From assembly GCF_933775445.1 (NCBI RefSeq), contig NC_065874.1, positions 24,684,501 to 24,748,500 of the forward strand: a stretch of DNA of 64,000 nt, read 5' to 3'. A program made the position numbers and the translations under genes. This DNA comes from Argentina anserina. Its lineage: Eukaryota; Streptophyta; Magnoliopsida; Rosales; Rosaceae. This document shows, piece after piece, positions 1 to 10,745 of this stretch (its first letter is position 1; every line of letters starts with the position of its first letter). The notes beneath the pieces were generated by a model. The model did no database searches and was not told the DNA's origin. It worked only from the letters and a program-made list of their open reading frames with translations.

Positions 1-1372
1 ACTGAAGTGTTCAACAAGGGATAAATTTTACGATAAAGAGTAATCAATTATATTACTGCTTGCAGAGAAGTTATTTTGGCCGAATGCGTTGGCCATGAGG
101 GTTCTTAATGAAAGTAAAGAAACAACTGTTTAGAGTGGTGGTATAGCGATCATTTTGGGTTAGTTTTGAGGAGATGGTGGACCTAATATTGGGTTCTGTT
201 GAAGTAATTACTAAACTTATTAGTACTACAACGGTGGGAGGAACCAATATCTTAGATGATGCACTGGGGCATTTGTGTGGGACCGTATGTCATGCTTTTG
301 AGGCATGTATGAACCAGGGGTAAAGTATATCTCGGTTGTGGTCGTGTTGGATTTTGCGCGGTAAAGTTCACCTAATTTTTCATGTTCCACCGTTGGGAGA
401 TAAATACATTCTTTGTTTGAACCCCAAATTGTGGCATACCACTCATGGAAGCAGGAAGCTGTAATTAATTTTCGACGGTAAGTTTTGGTGAGTGTGATGG
501 GATGCGTGATGCGTCACTCTTGTGGTGGCGGTAGAGGTTCTCTACTGCCTTGTGCGTATATTAGTCGATTCTCTGGTGAATTTTTTTTAGAGTAATTCTT
601 AATCCAATGTGGTGTTCTGTGGTGGTTGTGAACTCAATGAGTTAAGATTTCTTTATCGTGTTGCCGATACAAATATGGTACTTGAGTGGGTATCATGCAC
701 GACAACCTTTTATGGTTATAATAAGATGATCATGAAAGGAGATTATTTTGTTGATTGGAAGGAATGGTAGGTTCGTTATTCTAGCGATGCATTGTGGTGA
801 AGTCATGAAGGTAGTGTCGTGATAAAGCACGTTTATTTGAAAACCACTATGTGTGATGAAAGTAGTAGGCATGTGTTAATCATTGAATTGACTCATGTTA
901 GATGTTGAGAGTTTTGACCATGTGTTCTTGAAGGTTTCGCCTATGAGGGGTGTAGTGAGATTTGGCAAGAAGGGAAAGTTGGCTCCGAGGTACGTTGGAC
1001 CCTTTGAGATACTTGAGAAAGTGGGTGAACTAGCTTATCGGCTAGCCTTGCCTACTAGCATGTCGGGCGTTCACAACGTCTTCCACGTTTCCATGCTGAG
1101 GAAGTATGTACCAGATGAGTCACATGTGATCGATTATAGCACCATTGAAGTGAAGGAAAATGCCACTTTTGTTGTCGAACCGGTTCGTATTCTGGATAGG
1201 TCCACAAAGAAGCTTCGGAGGAAAGACGTGGAGCTAGTCAAGGTATTGTGGAGTCACCATGATGAGGGTGATGCATCTTGGGAGCTAGAGTCAGACATGA
1301 TGACTAGATATCCACAGTTGTTTGTTGAGTGAGCTTGAATTTCGGGACGAAATTCCTTTAAGGGGGGTAGAT
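1..1372 (+). mobile_element. Ty3/gypsy element, 3' internal region (left-truncated by window)
   Basis: This stretch is the end of the internal region of an LTR retrotransposon. It finishes with a polypurine tract at about 1361-1372 (AGGGGGGTAGAT), directly followed by an LTR beginning TGTAATAACC at 1373. The first ~890 bases contain no long open frame and look like decayed polyprotein or untranslated sequence; I could not assign RT or RNase H motifs there. The only clear coding block is the integrase tail/chromodomain at 895-1332. The 5' LTR and most of the element lie left of the window. Confidence 0.85.
895..1332 (+). CDS. Gypsy integrase C-terminal domain plus chromodomain-like tail (polyprotein end)
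   Basis: The 145-aa open frame is the last part of a Ty3/gypsy Pol. Residues ~17-75 carry the integrase C-terminal signature of plant gypsy elements (GKLAPRYVGPFEIL, then VHNVFHVSMLRKY). Residues ~90-143 look like a degenerate chromodomain (EPVRILDRSTKKLRRKDVEL, VKVLW, ASWE, YPQLF). This arrangement is typical of chromoviruses such as Tekay/Del, where it directs integration into heterochromatin. The apparent start Met is only the first Met after a stop; upstream reading is broken, so this is not an independent gene. The stop lies about 30 bases before the polypurine tract, as expected. The element is probably non-functional, but the full polyprotein is outside the window. Confidence 0.85.
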   Translation: MLDVESFDHVFLKVSPMRGVVRFGKKGKLAPRYVGPFEILEKVGELAYRLALPTSMSGVHNVFHVSMLRKYVPDESHVIDYSTIEVKENATFVVEPVRILDRSTKKLRRKDVELVKVLWSHHDEGDASWELESDMMTRYPQLFVE

Positions 1373-1691
1373 TGTAATAACCCTAAATTTCAAACAATAT
1401 TTGAGTGGATTTGAATTCTATAAAATTGTGAAATTTAAATTAGAATGGATGTGTTTGGTTACGACGTTACGAAACGAGTAACGGATACGTTATCGGAACG
1501 TTTAATTCGAAAAACGTTACGTTTTCGAACGATTATATCGACTTTTATTCCGTTGCTCGGTTGCGAAAACTTTCTTCACGAAAGTTGTAGAGCTCGTCGA
1601 TACGAGTTCGTGAGTATGTGACACGTTCGAATCGGACGTCGGAGGTAAAAGTTATTAACGTCGGAAGTTAGTTTCCGATTTTTGAAACGAG

Positions 1692-1698
1692 TATAAAT
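1692..1698 (+). promoter_or_regulatory. TATA box of the LTR promoter
   Basis: TATAAAT lies 320 bp into the LTR, followed by GGGTTTCCATTATTGGAAACCC and a CT-rich leader. The same box in the same context is conserved in the inverted LTR at 54493-54499, supporting a promoter and U3/R boundary here. Confidence 0.6.
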
Positions 1699-2584
1699 AG
1701 ACATTTTTCAGATTAGGGTTTCCATTATTGGAAACCCTTCTCTCTCTCCTTCTCCCCGCCGCTCTCTCTTTCTCTCTTCACAGTCTCGGTCCTCTCTTCT
1801 CCTTCTCTCGGCTTCCTCCCTCTTCCCCTCGACCCCAAGCACTCTCCCTCTCCCTCTCCCTGAGACTCTCCCTCTCACCCGAAACTCACTCATCTCCATC
1901 GGCTTCACCACCGATCTCCCCCCTTAGGGAGACGTGGCCCTCACCGCCGGTCTAGGAGGCGTCGCACCTCCCCGCACAAGCGACCCCGAGGTCGACTCCC
2001 TCTCTCTCGCTGCACCGGAGCTCCACCAAGACGTTGACTTTTCCTCCGCCTTATCCAAGCCATCTCCGGTGGTTTTAAAACACGAATGAGGTGAGGTTTA
2101 GCATGAATAGGTTGTTGTGATGCTTGTTGTACGATTTGTGGTTGTTTGGTTGCGATTTGGAAGAGTTTGGAGGAGGAGGAGTTACCGCCGCCTAGAGGCG
2201 GCGCGTGTGGAGGCGTGGGGTGGCGTAGGGGCTGCCTAGGAGCGGAGGAAGGAATAGGGGAGAAAGGAGGAGGGTTTGGAGGCGGCGGTGGCGTGATACG
2301 CGCCGTGGTTAGCCTCGGCGCGTGGGCCCCACGCGCGGCCCGCCGGAGGTGGCGCGTGTGCCACACGCGCCGCCGTGTGAGGCGGTGGGAACAGTTTTGA
2401 CAGAAGGGTATTTTGGTAATTTACTGTGTACGGTAAATGTAATTTTATTTACTACGGTAAATGTAATTAAATTTTACCTTCGGTAAATGTAAATATAAAT
2501 TACTTTCAGTAAATGTAAAAAGTAATTGTAAAAGGTAAATAGTAAATTTTATTTACTGAGATTGTATTTACATTTAAATCGTAC

Positions 2585-2755
2585 GTATACGTACAGAAAT
2601 ACGTATATAATTTTTATACGTACAGAAATACGTATATAATATTTATACGTACAGAAATACGTATATAATATTTATACGTACAGAAATACGTATATAATAT
2701 TTATACGTACAGAAATACGTATTAATATTTATACGTACAGAAATACGTGAATAGT
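2585..2755 (+). repeat. 29-bp hairpin-forming tandem repeat in the LTR
   Basis: About six copies of a 29-bp unit with the core ATACGTACAGAAATACGTAT. The core is a perfect 7-bp inverted repeat (ATACGTA / TACGTAT) around a six-base loop. The homologous block in the inverted LTR is at about 53290-53525, with more variable spacing. Confidence 0.85.
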
Positions 2756-3032
2756 AACAGTGAACAGTAACACTGAACAGTAACTTCGTAAAAACCGAAA
2801 ATTGCTGAACAGTAACCGATTATTACTGTTTCGGCATTTAAAAGTTTACGAAACGATCCTAAATTCATTTCTTATCTTTTCAAGGTGATCTATAAAGCGA
2901 GGAAAGGAAATTATCTTCGGAAATTGTGGGATTCACGCTCAAGTCAATAAGGTGAGTAAAATCTCACTTATTTACGAATCTACCCTTGCGGTGATTCAAG
3001 ATTTTGCAAGAGTTTTTAATATTGAATTACGA

Positions 3033-3500
3033 CACGTATACAATATAGTGGATTACATATATATCGTATAAATGGTAATAAGTACATATATATATAATTT
3101 GCTATATTATATACTGTTATGAATTCATTAGAATTGGTCATTTCGAATGACGAGAATTAAATGTTGAGCATGTGATGTGATTTTTGTACAATATGAGGTG
3201 TGATTATTGTACGTGGTTTTAACATGAGTTTGTTAAAATGTTTTGTCTTCGGACGAGTTTTTGTCTTCGGACGTGTTTATGAAATATGACATGTATACGA
3301 TATAATGGATTATATATATATTGTATAAATGGTAAATATGTACATATATATATAGTTTGCTATATAATATACTGTTATGATTTTATCGTGATTTATGTCA
3401 TTTCGATGACGAGATTTAAATATCAAGCATGTGATTTTGATTTGTACAATATGATGTGAGATTATTGTACGTGATTTTAACATTGAGATTGTTAAAATGT
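3033..3500 (+). repeat. Duplicated ~250-bp block inside the LTR
   Basis: The segment starting near 3033 (cgtatacaatatagtggatt) recurs near 3292 (tgtatacgatataatggatt). Both continue through a TATA-rich stretch, ATACTGTTATGA, a GACGAGA motif and a TGTACAATATGA motif. The copies are diverged. This is structure within the LTR and has no coding potential. Confidence 0.7.
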
Positions 3501-3803
3501 TGATTTGTCTTCGGACATGATTTTTGGTACAATATGATGTGAGATTATTGTACGTGATTTTAACATTGAGATTGTTAAAATGTTGATTTGTCTTCGGACA
3601 TGATTTTTGGTACAATATGATGTGAGATTATTGTACGTGATTTTAACATTGAGATTGTTAAAATGTTGATTTGTCTTCGGACATGATTTTTGGTACAATA
3701 TGATGTGAGATTATTGTACGTGATTTTTAACATTGAGATTGTTAAAATGTTGATTTGTCTTCGGACGTGATTGGTACAATATGATGTGAGATTATTGTAC
3801 GTG
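3444..3803 (+). repeat. 83-bp tandem repeats in the LTR
   Basis: A unit of 83 bp (GTACAATATGATGTGAGATT ... CTTCGGACATGATTTTTG) is repeated just over four times, nearly identically. The reading frames through it are repeat artefacts. The inverted LTR has only about 1.3 copies (52615-52730), so copy number changed within the family. Confidence 0.9.
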
Positions 3804-4555
3804 TGTGGCAAGTCGGAACCTAGCCTTTGGCCGGGCGAAAGTTACGATACAGTTAGAGCTCTAGTCTGTCTGCCTTAGTACTGCATGTGAGGTAACGGGT
3901 GGTTATCTGCTCATGGGTACTCAGTTTATTTTGGATGTTGGGTAGCGGGTGGCTATCCAATATCAGCGGTGTATTACGAGAGGGGTAACAGATGTGTACC
4001 AGCGTTCTTGGTACCCGTATTATAAATGCATTTGGGTAACCAGAAGGGTTACTTAATTTCTCATGAGCGCTTCTTTTTCTTTGGGACAACCAGATGGGCC
4101 GTCCACTGACTCATGAGTGCATTTATATTTGTTTGATTTGTGGATTTTCGTATATATTGATATGCGAGTTATATATTTTCATTTTACTCATACGAGCTGT
4201 AAAGCTTACCGGGTTTGTGTTTACAATCCTGGTGCACCAATTCGATGGTGTAGTGGATAACTCCGCAGGTGTGGATTAGCGGGAATTGACGGACCGCTCA
4301 GAGGACTTGAAGTTATTTATCTCCAGCTTGCGTGAGGATTTGGTGTGACTATCTTGTGAGGATTATACATTTCCAATTGATATAATGTTGAATTATATGT
4401 TTGGTTTGTAATAATTGGTTTCTGAGTTGTATTGAGAACTCAGTGATGATCCGCTGTGCACGTTAAATGATTTCGATTTAAATTGAGATTGTTTTAGTGT
4501 TCTAACGACTTTGAAATTTTTGAGTTTTTAGGCTCGAAATTTTGGGGTCGTTACA

Positions 4556-5611
4556 TAAGTCGAATTCCAATAGAACCAAGTTACCATAGTTCAGGGGTCT
4601 CATTTCAATTGAGTAGTCGCATGGACTAGCGGATTCAAAATCTGTAAAAATGATTAAAAAATTGATTGTTTTACGTTTAGATATTGTAGTAGTCTATCCT
4701 TCAAATTTCAATTATGAAATCCCAATCACTTTAACATTTCAAATAGTGCATACGTTATCTTAGTACTCATCAAATTTAGTCTGTGTCACACAGCACTAGC
4801 AAATAGATTGAAATAATATAAGTACCAAATCTAGCCACAGATTCTTGTAATTGGACTTGTCAATCCAATTTATAGAAAGGGAAAGAGAGAGTAAGAGAAG
4901 CAGGGGACTACAACATGTTGATAACTGCAATCCTGAAAATGCTTAATCTAACAATCACCCAAAAAACAGAAAAAGTAAGGAAAATTATGACAATCTGATT
5001 CCAATATCCAACTATCATTCAGATTATCAATTTCAGATTTTGGTCAACCTTAATATCTGAACCCAGGTTGAAAGAAAGATTATACACACGCTTCTTCAAA
5101 CTCTATTAGAAACTGAGGTTGTCTAAGACGTCCAACAGATTTCTAAACCCGCAACCACCCCCCGGGCGGCCTTTTTTTGCTAGCTTGTCAATCTATTCCG
5201 TCTGATCGATCACAAAGCTGCACTAAGCCAGTAGTGGCAAATGCAAGGAGGCATTTCAAAACCTTAAGGAGGTTGATACTTCAGATTTCCAATGAAGAGA
5301 CCACATCTCAGCATTTTCCTCCTTGACTCAACACATGCACCTGGTCACCACCATTAACACAGCATATATTCTCATCACATACCCTCCCCTTCACGCACAT
5401 TGTTCCACTTTAGACAACTAAATTGTTGAGTTGTTTGTAACAGTTAACTCACGATACAAGGAACCCAACATTTTTTCTGGAACGCACAGTCACAGCATAG
5501 CTGATACACTAAAGATAATCAGAAAGCAGCAAAGTCATCTTACAGTAAAAGCTAAATAAACAGATGCAATAAGATGAGTTTCTAAACCAGTAAAAAGACT
5601 TTGGAACTTGC
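4556..5611. other. No gene recognised; presumed NSE1-like intron/flank
   Basis: I see no open frame or domain here on either strand. It lies between the gypsy LTR and the second exon of the NSE1-like gene, so it is either that gene's next intron or unrelated flank. The reverse strand shows no match to the remaining NSE1 parts (winged helix and RING-like C-terminus). Confidence 0.5.
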
Positions 5612-6134
5612 AATAGCCTTATAGAAAGCAATCTGCGCAACAGAATAAGTAGTTCCCAGCTTCGATTCGTCGTCGGAAACATTATTGACAACTCCATAAT
5701 GAACCTGACCATCATACTGATTCCTGCATGCCCGCAGCTCAAACTGAACATACGAAAGCGCCTTGTTTATCCTCAGAAGATAGTCATCAAACGCCTTCCG
5801 ACGAACACCTGTTTCCACCATCACAGATAACAACAATTACTCCCTCTAGTTTCAACTCCACATCATGACAGTCAATAACTGCGAATCCCCCAAGCTCAAT
5901 GCCCCGAAGAATTCCATAAAAATGTCAACTTTCGAGTAAAGTTGGTTACTTTGTTATCAATTTCGGTCCAATTTTGATATGAACAGAGGAATAGGGGAAG
6001 GGTTTGAAGCAGTGGGGACCTGGGGTTTCTCCGGTGAGCTCCGAGAACATGCGGTGGAACCGGGCCTCTTTGAGTGGGCCACGAGAGAGCAGAGCTTGGA
6101 TCAGAGTGTGGTGCTTGGCGTTCAGTTCCGGCAT
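5612..6134 (-). CDS. NSE1: NSE1-like SMC5/6 complex subunit, first two exons only
   Basis: NSE1 is the RING-like subunit of the SMC5/6 complex that acts in DNA repair and chromosome maintenance in the nucleus. Exon 1 (6134-6020) encodes 38 residues with HHTLIQALLSRGPLKE, the conserved NSE1 start. Exon 2 (5808-5612) continues in phase with 65 residues including LSYVQFELRACRNQYDGQVH and YGVVNNVSDDESKLGTTYS. The intron has a GT donor at 6019 and an AG acceptor at 5809. After YKAI the reading meets GCAAGT, a possible GC-type donor. The family is around 300 aa, so two thirds is missing. Either the locus is a truncated pseudogene, or the gypsy element ending at 4555 sits in an intron and the remaining exons lie left of the window. 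The assignment is by remembered similarity; confidence in identity is high, in function low. Confidence 0.75.
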
Positions 6135-6476
6135 TGTTTGAAAACCTAGGGCTTTTTCGCTAAATTGAGAGAGACAAAGTAAATAGGGGGTTTTTTAAAT
6201 CAGGAATTAGGGTTTTTTGAGAAGAAGGAGAGAGAAGGATTGAAGGAAGTGGGGGGTTGGATGGCGGGAGGAGAATGAGTGAAATAAGAAATTACACAGG
6301 CCATGATCCTTCTGAGAACCGACTAATTGCCTTATAATTTTTCTCAATATTAGAGTTGGTGGCATTACGTCCTTTTTGTGAGTCTACGTTATTTTTAGGG
6401 TCAGGTGAATAATGAGTAAATTATCCCTACTGAAATAAGGTTCAAAAGTTAGGGGGGAGTTTAGTGCTTGACTTTA
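6135..6476. other. Upstream region of the NSE1-like gene
   Basis: Short 5' flank of the NSE1-like gene. It probably contains the 5'UTR and core promoter, but I see no unambiguous TATA box. The PIF/Harbinger-like element begins 342 bp upstream of the start codon. Confidence 0.4.
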
Positions 6477-8718
6477 GGGGGTGTATTCAATCTAGATTTT
6501 AATTGATTTTGTTTGACTCTTTATAATTCGTAGAGTCTTATTGATTTACAGAATCCATAGATTGTTTAAACTCCATATTGAGTTTACCAGATTCTGTTAC
6601 ATTGAATTAGAAAGATTTGATTGGATTTTATAAACTTTTCATTTTTCTTTATGTTCTATTATCAGTACCAACTGAATTGATCATATAAAAATTGATGTTG
6701 AGGACCATTATAAGACATTAGTTGGAGGACCGGCAACATTGCTGCATTGTGCATGTCTCTGATATGCAGTAAACCATATAGATCTGGATTGCACATAATC
6801 ATCAACATTCCAATCAGAATCAGAGACATTTGCATCATCACGAGGGAACAACATTAACTCAACAAGACACATGTCCGGTTAACATTGTGAACTGGTTAAA
6901 ACCAGCACATATGATTTATGGTATTGTCAACTAGCAATGCCTGGTTACCAATAATATGAGACTATAGCTCCATGTCAAACCAGCATATATGGCGACCATG
7001 AGATCAACAAAAAAAATAAAACAACACTTTCTCAAAGCAAATTGGATTTGAAACAAATGTATATTAATTCAGCTTGAGTTCATTTCAAGAATAAAAGGAC
7101 TTTCATTAGACCAATAGGAAGACAACATTGTCTGAATAAATTTTGACTTTTGAGAATCAATCGATTCCATTTGGCCCCAGTCCCCTGAGAATTTTTCTTG
7201 GCCATGAGCTGATCCGATTGTGGCTCTGCTAAGTCTGCTGATACAGCTCTCATTAATGGAAAGCGTCTTCTATCATAACCAAAGCTACAATCAATATAAA
7301 CGGCAGTAAAGGGAATCTGGAATTTTTGACAGGGGAAGAAACATGAGATGGTATATATTGTGAGTTGTATATCTAAAGAAGCCATAATGATTAAGCATAA
7401 GAGCTCAAGAGCATGCATTAACGAATGGTCTAATACGTACCATTGAAAAGAAGCTTGATTTCTCTCAAGATCCTTGTAGCATTTGAGACATGCTAAAAGA
7501 CATCAATAATCATTAACTGATTGCAACATTTTCTACAGTGTGGTGTCAATATAAATCCTGCAATACGATAACTTCCTTTCTCAATGAGTTCTTGAACATG
7601 CATGGTAAAGGCTTGCCTCTACTAATTCTGTGAAAGATTCTTACTCTAGATTGCTGGTATGATAATCAACTATCATTATTTGTAAACACATACCCCTATC
7701 AAATATGGTTTCAAAAGCACATACTACTATCAAAATTATGAGTAAAGTTTGTGATCCTACAACTTCAGACAGAGTGAAAGCATAGCCGATAGATATAGGC
7801 TTAATTGCGAGAAAAAAAGGAAATGCCTCCCCATCAAAATTTGAAGCTTTATAGCATGGAACAAATTACCCTAAAAAAATTAACAGCTAAACAAGCTAAT
7901 AAGTAATAACCTATTTCTTAAACCATTGAACTGAATTGAACTTACTTCAGTTCTTCTGTCTTAAAGCCACAATGGCAGTTCTAGAACCAAAGTAATCAAA
8001 ATCAATTACAAGAGTAGCATACCCTTCCAAAGAAACTCAAATCATAACCCTCCTGTAATCATTCGCATATAAACCCTTACATCAACCAAAATGACCCATA
8101 GCAGCTATCTACCTAATTGATATCAAAATCACTTCGTACCAACATAAATCAAGAGACCAGCTTTCAATTTTCAATCAGACACAAAATTGTATAAACAATA
8201 AGCCACTAGTTCCTAAGAAATTCATCAAGAACACAGCAAATTAGATATAGGTACTAATTCAGAAACGCAATTTGCTCAAAAATTTCTCTCTCGATTGGGT
8301 TCGCGATTTCAATTACATTTTCTTTGTACGAGTCAATCAGTTGAGCAATACACAAACAAGGCTGACGACCTTGGTGAAATACAGACGCTCCTGAGTTGGG
8401 AATATAGGTCGTCGTCAGCTCATCTTGTACGGGAGGATTTTTTTAGAGCCAAATACATCAAAATCTCACATGTGGAGACCTGATTTCTAATGGGGTCTGG
8501 TACTTATACCTAGCCATTTGAAATCCTTCAGAGTCTGGCATCTGATAGAATCCTTCCAAATCAATATGTGTTTGAATACCTCGTGATTTTATTGGCATTT
8601 TTTAAATCTCAATTGAATACCATGAGATTTCTAAAGACTTTTTAAAATCTTAATTGAATACCTATAGATTTATAAAATCCAAAACAATGTAACTGAATCT
8701 TAATTGAATACACCCTCC
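6477..8718. mobile_element. Non-autonomous PIF/Harbinger-like element, 2242 bp, TTA TSD
   Basis: The left end is GGGGGTGTATTCAATCTAGA and the right end, read in reverse complement, is GGAGGGTGTATTCAATTAAG. Both are flanked directly by TTA (6474-6476 and 8719-8721), the TSD typical of PIF/Harbinger. Subterminal copies of ATTGAATACC and relatives cluster at 8560-8710, and related sequence runs at 6480-6660. No transposase is recognisable inside. The longest frame (7080-7418, minus) matches nothing I know. The element may be deletion-derived or carry captured sequence. Confidence 0.7.
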
Positions 8719-8721
8719 TTA

Positions 8722-9862
8722 GTGTCGAGATCAAATTTAAATCTGACTGCGATTTTCAACTTGGAACGACAGACTACATCAATGTCAGCGTCGTAATGAC
8801 TCGTACGTGCCGAGAATATATCAACAATGGTGTTAAGAGTTCATTTGAGTCCTTGTCAAGAATATGTGCATGTAAAAAGAGAGGGAGAGAGATAGAAGGG
8901 ATTATTTGTGCGAGAGAAAAAGGAATAAAGGATGATGGGACTCATACATGAAACCTTGAATGGGGGCATTTTTTATGTTTGTGGTAATTTCTAGGGGTAG
9001 ATTAGTTGGTATGTCAATCTTAATTTCTCAATACCATATACCAACTAATATATAATTAGTATGAAAAATTCATCGTTTATGTCAACCAATAACGTTGGTA
9101 TACCAACTAAGTGGTACGGTTGGTAATGAGTTTCTACCAATATATTTATGGCCCAAAAATTTAAAGGCTCAATCAAAATAAGTGATAACAACACAAATCC
9201 AAATAAGTATTATATAACTTCAAGTCTTCAACCAAATTACCAAATACAAAGTCATAAATTAAACATATCAAAGTCTAAATAGTCAAACTATCAAAGTACT
9301 AACAAATTCTTAAAACAATGAAAGTACTAACAAAGTTCATGAATGTTGACATCTTGTAGGCGGTGGTGGTGGTGCTACTGTTAGGTCATAAACCGTAACG
9401 TAATTGGTTAGTGGGGAAAAACGTCAGATCGTTCCTGCGTTTCGGATATGAAGTCTCATTCGAGCTCCCATTCTTCCCTTGTCACAAGCTCGCCACGTTA
9501 GAAAGGTCAATCCCTTCCCCTCTAACCCTTGATGTCTAAGCATTTGTCTGACCAGAGCTGTTGCTACTTAGGCCGCCCTTTCCTGCCTCAAAGCTTTTGT
9601 CAAAGCATTCTTTACAACAATAGTATAAATATGTAATTAAATCCAATAAAAAGTCAAAACACAATATAGAACAAACTAATAACCATTATGTAAACACCAA
9701 CAAGTTTCTCCTCATTATGCAATAGCATTCATTGATCTTACATAATTAGGCAAACTAATTTCACAAACGGATTTCAACAACAAACTGATTTTCACAAAAC
9801 ATGTACCTTATGCAATTTCAATAACAAACCATTCAGTAGCAAATTCAATAGCATAGATTCAA
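8722..9862. other. No gene; probable 3' flank of the hAT element
   Basis: AT-rich sequence. From about 8992 it contains clustered GGTAT / ATACCAACTA motifs in both orientations (9013-9160), the kind of subterminal repeat found at hAT ends. A matching set of GGTATGTGGTATG motifs occurs near 15920-16020. I could not find exact terminal repeats or an 8-bp TSD. A GC-richer patch at 9390-9600 is unidentified. Confidence 0.4.
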
Positions 9863-10745
9863 CTAAACTATATAATAATAATAATAATCATAATCATAAT
9901 AACTACTTAATTTAACAAAACATGTACCTCTCCCAAGATCCTCCAGCTCGTGGTAAATTATCAGATCATCTTTTGTTTGAGGTTTGTAGAGGTTGAACTT
10001 TGTAGGTGCACATCTTAACCAATCCAAAGTGCAAACAAGGGCCTCACCTGTCCTTGGTGTCAAAGAAGCTCTGAAGGGATCTACAACTCTTGACCCTAAG
10101 CTAAAAGCATTCTTTGAAGCCACAGTTGAGCATGGAACAACAAGTATGTCTTTTGCTAACTTGGATAAAATCAGATAAGTTGTTTCTACTCCCTTCCACC
10201 ACTTGGCAATATCAAAATTCGTGCCCGTAAGGCTTACATGCCTATCTGCTAAGTATTGATCAACCTCATTCTGAATGCATTTTGATTGCTCCGACATCCT
10301 CTCTCTAGCTATCTCCTTACAGACTTCATCAAGGTCCTCATAAGCAACTCCATCCAATGCTAAATCATCTTCGAGAGGCTGCTCAGCTTACTCCATGCCC
10401 TCACAGCTTTTATACTCTTCATATATCTTCAACAATATTTTCCTTAAATCCTCTTCTATCGACTGGATTGTAATTGGGCTTGCATTAATCTTTCTCATAG
10501 CCATCTTTGCATATTGAAGCTTGTACCTTGGGTCCAACACATTCCCTACCAGAATGATCTTGTTAGTAGACTCAAAGCTGCCCCAATACTTGTCAAATTT
10601 TATCTTCATTGAGGCTGCGACTTTCTTCATAATATGATCTTATGAAATGCAAGCCTTGTTGATCTCACATTGCAAGGTGATCATCTCCATAAACAATACA
10701 TTTTGAAGTGATTGATTTCCAAGCACTAAGATTTAGGGTTGCAAC

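Larger units (their letters stand above)
1373..4555 (+). repeat. 3' LTR of the gypsy element (3183 bp)
   Basis: The LTR begins TGTAATAACCCT directly after the polypurine tract and ends GGTCGTTACA. The ends form an inverted repeat (TGTAAYRACCC). A second copy of the same family lies inverted at 51821-54818, which fixes both borders independently. Internal structure in order: a TATAAATAG promoter box near 1692, a CT-rich leader, a GC-rich block (2160-2400), AT-rich segments with a GGTAAATGTAA motif, 29-bp tandem repeats, a duplicated ~250-bp block and 83-bp tandem repeats. The base after the LTR starts TAAGT, the presumed right TSD; the left partner is outside the window. Confidence 0.93.

Noticed and set aside
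1708..2400. Several overlapping open frames on both strands in the LTR
   Set aside because: They follow CT-rich and GC-rich composition, overlap on opposite strands and match no protein; the same region in the inverted LTR is equally open by composition.
3444..3803. Regular direct repeats that could suggest a CRISPR-like array
   Set aside because: Units are contiguous with no unique spacers, in a plant LTR; an ordinary tandem repeat.
3310..3811. Overlapping minus-strand frames with repeated peptide motifs
   Set aside because: They are translations of the 83-bp tandem repeat; the period leaves a shifted copy of the same peptide in each frame.
7080..7418. 112-aa minus-strand frame inside the PIF/Harbinger-like element
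   Set aside because: No recognisable domain and no splice or codon pattern; kept only as part of the element.
9993..10178. Plus-strand frame antisense to the hAT dimerisation domain
   Set aside because: Shadow of the transposase coding strand.
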